From Tenrec ecaudatus (lineage: Eukaryota > Chordata > Mammalia > Afrosoricida > Tenrecidae): DNA of 64,000 nucleotides. The stretch covers positions 234,001-298,000 of the forward strand of contig NW_027459195.1 in NCBI RefSeq assembly GCF_050624435.1, in the 5' to 3' direction. The position numbers and the translations under genes are program-made. Position 1 is the first letter of the stretch. Every line of letters begins with the position of its first letter. Of the stretch, positions 57,901 to 64,000 are shown one piece after another. Below the pieces are notes generated by a model. That model searched no databases. It saw only the letters and a program-made list of their open reading frames with translations, and was not told where the DNA came from.

Positions 57901-58228
57901 TGTTAGGTAGCTATCCTAGGGACTGGGGTGTCCATTATGCATGCCCAGAGGGCCAAGGTAGCAGCCCAAGAAGGAGTGGCACACTGTGCGTGCTCAGAGG
58001 TTCAGGTTTCCGGCCAGGAAGAGGAGGTACACCTGGGTGAGTGCTGCAACTTGATTGACCCACCAAGGCCAAGTAAATTAAATTCAGCTGCTGGGGTTGA
58101 CCAGGGTTGCCCACCATGCCTCCCTAATGCTCATAAAACCCACTTGGATGACAATCAGGCTTCTACATGCATTCTTTCTCACGCAGAGCAGAGGACCAAG
58201 GTCTGTCTGTCCCCAGAGAGATCTGACA
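57901..58228 (+). mobile_element. LTR family A
   Basis: A 328-bp LTR starting TGTTAGGTAGC and ending 'agatctgaca', preceded by a purine-rich tract and so probably a 3' LTR. 'gctcataaaaccc' is TATA-like. Confidence 0.85.
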
Positions 58229-58368
58229 AACCCAGGAAGGCTCTTTGGAGGCAGCAGAACTGGACATGAATGGCTGGTGGATACTGTTCAGATGCAGGAC
58301 TTTCTACTTAGAAGGGTCTAATCCAGCCTGAGATGATCCTTGAATGAGTCCTCTGCCCAGATCTTTTT

Positions 58369-60290
58369 TTTTTAACGTTTTATTAGGGGCTCATACAACA
58401 CTAAACACATTCTATGCATAAATCAGTTGTGTAAAGCACATTTGTACATTCATTTCCCTCATTCTCAAAATATCCACTCTCCACCCAAGCCCATGGCCTC
58501 AGCTCCTCATTCCCATCCCCACCTCCCATGTGCGCTACCCCTCGCTCATCAATCCTTGGTAATTTACTAATTTTTGTCATATCTTGCACTGTCTGATATC
58601 CCCCTTCACCCACTTTTCTGTTGAAGTAAAATGTACATCCTTGTAATCAGTTCCCCGTTTCCAAACTGCCCTCCCGCTTACCCTCTCAGTGTCTTCACTC
58701 ATAATACTGGTCCTAAAGGACTCATCCACCCTGGATTCCCTGTGTTTCCAGTTGCTATCTGTACCAGTGTACATTATCTGGTCTAGCCAGATTTGTAAGG
58801 TAGAATTGGGGTCATGATAATGGGGGGAGAGAAAGCATTTAGCAACTGGAGGAAAGTTGTGTTTCATCATTGCTATCTCGTACCTAGTCTTGGCTCATCT
58901 CCTCTCTGAGACCCTTCTGTAAGGTATTGTCCAGTGGTCTGGAAATGGGCTTTGGGTCTCTACCAAGCACTCTTCTCATTCCCAATAAGATGTTTTTGTT
59001 CTGATGATGCCTGACACCTGATCCCTTCGAAACCTCGTGATCTCATAGGCTGGTGTGATTATTCCATGTGGGCTTTGTTGCTTCTGAGCTAGGTGGCCGC
59101 TTGTTTACATTCAAGCTTTTAAGACCTCAGACGCTATATCTTTTGACAGCTGGGCACCATCAGCTTTGTCTTCAGTGTACCTGTGGGGAAGGTGAGCACC
59201 ATAGAATGCCAGTTTAATAGAACAAAGTATTCTTGCAATGAGGGAGTATTTGAGTGGAGGCCCAGAGTCCATCTGCTACCTTAATACGAAACCTATAAAT
59301 ATATGGACGTAGGTCTATTTCCCCATGCTCATATATGAATATATTTACATATGGACATACTTTTTAAAAGACCTCTATAACAGGCCCTTGCTTCCTCGCT
59401 TGCTCTTCTATTTCCCTTTCATTTTCCTCTTGTGCCCACTGCCATGCTCAGTCTTCCTTTGGGTTTCAGTAATTCTTCTTGGTTCCATTACCCTTGATCC
59501 CACCCTACCAGGCCTCCTACATCTACCTCACCACGGATATGCATGACTTCCTGTTCTCTTGTTTCTGGGTTTCTTAACACCGCTTCCTTTACGCCCACCT
59601 CCCTCTTTCCCATGCCCCACACCCCAGAAGTGTTGGTCCTGGGTTTTGTCCTCCAGATTGGACATCCAGCCTATCTAATTTAGACAGACCAGAAAAGGTA
59701 ATAACATGCACAAAACCAAGACAAGCAACCCAAAAAAACCAAGACAACAAAAATCCAATGACACTAAAAGAAAACAAAACTAACCAAGAAAGAAAAGCTC
59801 ATAGTTAGTACAAGGACTGTGTGGTGAACTTTAGGAGTGTTTTCCAGTCCAGTCTGTTGGGGCACCGAGCCCTGACCACAAAGTCCACCTTTGGTATTCC
59901 CCGGGGACTTTGATGCTCCGTTTTCTTTCTCTTCCGCTGCACTCCCTTAGTGTCATGCCTCGATATAGCAAGATCAGTTCGGGCGCAGTTCCCACACTGT
60001 GTCTCCAGTGTTGTCCCCTCTAGGGCAATGGGACTTTGAGGGACGTTTCTCATCGTGGGGCTGCCCATGTGGTCTTTTCTGTGGACTGGCTTCTCTGATT
60101 GGGAACATCATCCTCAAGGTATAGTGGGCCAGGATGTGCTCCATTCTCCCCTCCTCCCCCTTGTTCTGCTCTGTGTTCTCTGATCAGATATGTCCCTCTC
60201 CGCGAGCTGCAGCTCCGGTGCCATCCTGTGAAATACAATCTTTGGGGGCTGCAAGGAGGTGGGAGGGGGGGCATCAGCTCAGATCTTTTG
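58369..60290 (-). mobile_element. L1 3' UTR, inverted
   Basis: It starts (plus strand) with the L1 tail 'ttttttttaacgttttatta' and runs about 1.9 kb in the order of the long L1 3' UTR. From about 58870 it is also the counterpart of 2725-4165 in the left arm, but here the L1 end is present. Confidence 0.87.
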
Positions 60291-60329
60291 AGAGTCCAGG
60301 AGATATTGACTTCTCGATGGGCACAGTTC

Positions 60330-60450
60330 TGTGGGGCACCGTGCTCTTGGTCCAGACGCTGGTTGTGAATATGACTTTGTTGTTAACCAGTTTTTGTCTC
60401 TGGGTCAACTCCTGTGTGTTTTTGAGGGAGTTTTCTCATCTGGAAAGTAA
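60330..60450 (-). repeat. MIR fragment, inverted
   Basis: Counterpart of the MIR at 2528-2640, with 'tctgggtcaactcctgtg' and 'ttctcatctggaaagtaaa'. Confidence 0.6.
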
Positions 60451-60685
60451 ATGTACTGGATTATCCAGAAGCCCATGTCAGCAAGTTATTGAGAGGGGTT
60501 AATCAGAGACTGTTTCATATAGTGTGTATCTGCGCGCTGCATTTGAGACCTGGGGTGGCAATTATGAGCTCAGAATAGTGATGGTGTCCAGTAGGTGACA
60601 GACGTGGCTCCATATTGAAACAGGAAGCCCACTGTGGAGATTTGGTCCTTCCGTTGATGGCCACCGGCCACCTAGTCTTCTCCTG

Positions 60686-62330
60686 CTATAACTGCTTCAC
60701 TGACTCAGCAGCTGAGCCAGGAGCCAGTGCCATCATAACCAGGTGGCTAACTGGGAGAAAGGACAGATAGATATTTGTTATCTTGTTGTCTTGGGAAGCC
60801 CACCTAACCTCCATGCAAACATTCTGGTGTGAGTTATCTGTGGAAGGAATCATAGGCTCACAGTAATACACATCTTTCTTTTTGTAAATGTGCCCGTATT
60901 CCTTTCTGAACCTGAGAAGGTGGCCCCTGTGTCCACCAAGAAATTTACTGCCTGGCCTATATGGAGTGTTAGCCTGGGTTTTGGCGGCGAAGTGAAACAG
61001 AGCCCTGACCCCTTCATGCAGCTCTTCAAGCCTTATTGTCTCTTGCTTGGGTCTTTCTCGTTGCAGATGAGGCCCGTCCACTCTTGTGGAGGGTCGTGGA
61101 CCTCTCCTGGGGTTTTCAAGGCACTGATTTTTCCAGTGTCCTTCTTTCCTGCAGTAGGCACATTGATCCTTCCCCATGGCTTGGCAGTGCCCACAGGTTA
61201 GTCTCTCCGTGAGTGGGCCATGCTCTCCTTTTCCTGAGTCTCTGGGGTCTCTCATGGCAATTCCTAGTATTTTAGCTAGTTTCTTTGTCTCTGTCGTGCT
61301 AGGGTCATCTCGGTTGTTATATACTCAATGAACCACTTGTATCAAATCACTAAGATTTTTCCCTTGAACCCTTCCCACTTCTTTTTCAGGTCTGAGGCAG
61401 ACTGACTGAGTCATAAAGGCAATATTTATTGCCCTCCTGTTCTCGGGGCCTCCGGGCTGTTAGGGGTATAAAGCCTGTAGGTTTCCATCAACCACTCTAG
61501 AAAGGCAGGCGGACATTCTCTTAGCCTGAAAATTCTCACTGACCTTAGATAAATTTATAGGTTTCCTAGCTCTTCCGCAGAGGGTCATGTAAGAGCAATG
61601 GGTGATACCTGGTAAAGCCCTCTGGGCCTTGCTAGGAATTGAGATCCCACATTGTTGGTGTAGTGGCCAAAAGAGTTTCTCTCAAGTGGGGAGTGCCCGC
61701 TCGCTGACCATCAGGTTCACTGACTGCTTACTGGGCCTCTGTCTGGAAGGGCTGCCCTCCTCCGTTGTGAACAGCACCTGGAGAAGTTGTTGGCAAGCAT
61801 TCCAGGTGGGCTGATGAGTATGGAAGTCATACCAGTACTAGTGTGTGGGGGGGCTGCTTGTTAAGGGTGGGGGTGAGATTGGGGGGCCGGTGGGGGAGGG
61901 AGTGACTCAATAAGGGCCTGTTAGAAGTTTTCTATTTCTGGACCCTAGAAACCTTATAGGGCGGGGGTTGAAAGAAAGGGTTTGAAGCCAGCTCTCCCAC
62001 TCCCAGAGTTCTCCTGCAAAATGGGATAAAGCCGATTAGGGGAGAGTGATGGGGAGGGGAGGGGAGGGGAGGGGTGGGGGAGGGATGGGGGAGGGGAGGG
62101 GTGATGGAGGGGAGGGGTGGGGGAGGGTGATGGGGAGGGATGGCCTCCACCTATGTGGTTTTGGGAACTTGGACCATTTGTTTTTCCGGTCCTTCCATGT
62201 TTCCTGAAACCTTGGAAACAAGGGCCCTTTCTTTGCGGGAGGGAGTAAGTCTTTTATATTTGCAGGCTTCTTAGTGGCAATGTCAGCCCACACTTGAAGT
62301 AACGGGATCAGATCGGGATATCCTGGTTCC
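60686..62330 (-). pseudogene. gag: ERV gag remnant in the right arm
   Basis: The matrix-like frame is at about 62100-62293 ('MWADIATKKPANIKDLLPP'), then a proline-rich part grown into a G-rich repeat (62040-62140), capsid-like sequence with stops, and nucleocapsid from about 61255. The zinc knuckle CAYCRKEGHWKNQC has all four ligands. Unlike the left arm, the gag stop is absent and the frame stays open from nucleocapsid into the sequence after the protease start (60686-61255, 190 codons). The protease active-site region is out of frame. This is a shared-origin copy of the left-arm gag, not a second insertion. Confidence 0.83.
62038..62142 (+). repeat. G-rich (GGGGA)n-like repeat inside gag
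   Basis: About 100 bp of ggggaggggagggg-type units on the plus strand; the minus strand encodes prolines of gag. The left arm has a shorter C-rich equivalent at 845-930. Confidence 0.9.
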
Positions 62331-62486
62331 CTTTAACCATAACTATGAACTCTTAGTAATAGGGGATGGGAAAACTAGTCTTGCGTGGGTCAATCAGGGA
62401 CTCCTTCTGCCCCATCACTTTTAAACAAATTGTAGAGTCTCCAAGCTTTTGGGTTGAAACCACATCCTCTTGGTGAATGCCGAGAG

Positions 62487-62718
62487 CAGGGGTCCTCAAA
62501 CTACAACCTGTGGGCCACATGCAGACAGCCGAGGACGCTGATCCTTTCTGTCGGGTGTATGTGCCCCATTTATTTTTTTTTTTTGAACTTCAAATCAAGA
62601 TGTGCAGTGTGCACATGAATTTGTTCGTAATATTTGATTTTTGAAACTATAGTCTTTCCTTCAAAAGGCCTGAGGGATAGTGAACTGGCCCCCTGGGTAA
62701 ACAGTTTAAGGACCCCTG
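62487..62718. mobile_element. Non-autonomous hAT element at a retroviral junction
   Basis: Ends CAGGGGTCCTCAAACT and 'tttaaggacccctg'. The right flank tcctaagg matches the target duplication of the 56821 copy; the left flank gccgagag does not and belongs to gag-side sequence. It separates minus-strand gag from plus-strand ERV 3' sequence. Confidence 0.85.
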
Positions 62719-62726
62719 TCCTAAGG

Positions 62727-63602
62727 TATCCTGGACTTAGGGGTTATTAATCTCCCAGCCCTGAAACATCCCTGAAAATTCTACCCGTTGTAGGAGGCAC
62801 CATGGGAATTTGGACCCCGGGTAATTTACAAGTCTTTACTCCAATTGAACCCAAGAAAATTCAAAATGGCTTAGGCAGGTACTCTATTTTGGTCACATTT
62901 GACTCGTCCTGCACTAGCCCACTATTTCCATTTAACTCTATAACGCGAAGCATGATGTTTTCATAACATTAAAAAATGTATATATTAATACATATATATA
63001 TATTTATAACTATGAAAGACCACAACAAAAAGAAAATTTTTTCCCAAAATTAAAATTGAAGCGTTATAGGGTTAAAAAGAAGGATGGGTCTTATCAGCGG
63101 GTCCAAGACCTTAGCATCATAAATGAATCAGTGATCCGACTGCACCTAGTAGTGCCCAAACCTGTGCCCTCCTAGGGGAAAGTGTGAATGCTTTTATCCC
63201 TCTTCCTGTACTTGCAATGAACAAACACACATGTCTGGTAATCCTAAGATTATTTTTGTTTCCTGTGACACTCACCTAATTTCAAGGCCACTGCCACCTC
63301 ACAAGCTTAGCCTTGTCGTAGTCAAACTGTTCACCTTTTAGACCGTTTGTTTTTCTCAGAAGTTATCGGGTGATTAAAGCTTCTGAACCAAGTGTGCCAG
63401 GTCCACGACTACCATCTCCTGGACCACCTCAACCTTATCCATCCTGGATAAAGTTGCCCTCAATGGACAACCCCTCCCAGCAGTGTAGGAAGGGTATGGA
63501 CCCAAAGCCCCACCTCGCCCCTTTTGCCAGCAGGAAGCAGCTAGAGATGTCGTCGCCCAGTACCCCCAAAGATTTGGGTCCATATCTCTTCAGGGGGGCA
63601 AA
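62727..63602 (+). mobile_element. ERV 3' interval, second copy
   Basis: Collinear with 57047-57900, ending 'tcttcaggggggcaaa' before the LTR. The part to about 63000 is also inverted at 1-275. An AT-rich repeat lies at 62975-63010. Confidence 0.7.
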
Positions 63603-63884
63603 TGTTAGGTAGCTATGCTAGGGACTGGGGCATCCGTTATGCATGCCCATAGGGCCAAGATAAGAGCCCAGTTAGGAGAGGCACCCTGTGCATGCTCAGA
63701 GGTCCAGATTTCTGGCCATGAAGGGGAGGTCACCTGGGTGGTTCCTGTACCTGGATTGACCAATCTAGGCCATGTAAATTCAATTCAGCCACTGGGGTCG
63801 GCCAGACTTGCCCACCACGCCTCCCTACGCTCATAAAACTCTCTTGAGTGCAGACCAGGCTTCTGCATGATTTCTCTCTCACTC
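63603..63884 (+). mobile_element. LTR family A, 3'-truncated
   Basis: It starts TGTTAGGTAGCTATGC and follows 57901-58228 to about its last 40 bp, which are missing. The next bases ('aggaaggctctttggaggcag') equal the flank after the 58228 LTR end, showing that both copies share flanking DNA. Confidence 0.8.
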
Positions 63885-64000
63885 AGGAAGGCTCTTTGGA
63901 GGCAGCTGTGCTGCACATGAGTGGCTGGTGGATACTGTTCAGATGCATGGCTTTCTGCTTGCAAGGGTTTTTGTCTCAGCTGACTGTAAGGGAGGAGGTA

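Larger units (their letters stand above)
58872..62990 (-). repeat. Right arm of the inverted segmental duplication
   Basis: Inverted counterpart of 1-4165, about 94-97% alike in two sampled stretches. It ends where the left arm meets base 1 of the window, so the real boundary is unknown. Its inner boundary equals the point where the left arm meets the poly-T next to CUX1. Confidence 0.85.

Overview
This window is mammalian nuclear DNA, and the repeats point to an afrotherian, most likely a tenrec. It has tRNA-derived SINEs of the AfroSINE type, BovB-like RTE fragments of afrotherian type, an L1 family with an unusually long 3' region, SPIN-type hAT elements (known from tenrec among few mammals) and a second hAT family resembling OposCharlie. 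The species call is inference from repeat content; no database search was possible.

Only one segment looks like part of a host protein-coding gene. A CpG-island block at about 4195-5076 carries, on the minus strand, an intact first coding exon (21 codons) and splice donor of CUX1. The rest of CUX1 would lie to the left, outside the window. The block is abruptly bounded on both sides, so it could instead be a displaced copy. The only other recognisable host coding sequence is a processed RPL10A pseudogene at 42.87-43.61 kb. I found no RNA genes and no complete intact host gene.

Layout. 1-4.17 kb is the left arm of an inverted duplication: endogenous retrovirus (ERV) gag, a hAT element, a MIR and an L1 3' region. 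4.2-5.1 kb is the CUX1 promoter and exon 1 block. 5.1-14 kb holds an LTR fragment, pyrimidine-rich modules and several L1 3' fragments in both orientations. 14-36 kb is a mosaic of AfroSINE, RTE, L1, MIR and hAT copies separated by apparently unique sequence. It includes a class II-type solo LTR (28.1 kb), two SPIN copies (33.4 and 35.2 kb) and an LTR split by a twin-primed L1 (34.3-35.1 kb). 36.1-38.07 kb is the longest stretch with few repeats. 38.63-42.66 kb is a 5'-truncated L1 with a perfect 16-bp target duplication. 44.7-55.6 kb is an ERV cluster: an LTR with a 28-bp minisatellite, a deleted minus-strand provirus (45.70-48.42 kb) and a nearly full-length minus-strand class I provirus (48.61-55.62 kb) with gag, pro, pol and env remnants. 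55.6-64 kb repeats parts of this: a hAT with a perfect target duplication, ERV 3' sequence with an LTR, an L1 3' region, an inverted gag, then a second hAT, ERV 3' sequence and LTR.

The genes do not form a pathway; the window is a record of repeated retroviral, L1 and hAT activity beside one promoter. The most interesting observations are the inverted duplication of at least 4 kb ending exactly at the CUX1 block, a hAT element that sits at a retroviral rearrangement junction, and a cluster of ATCRAT (Cut-protein consensus) motifs just downstream of CUX1 exon 1.
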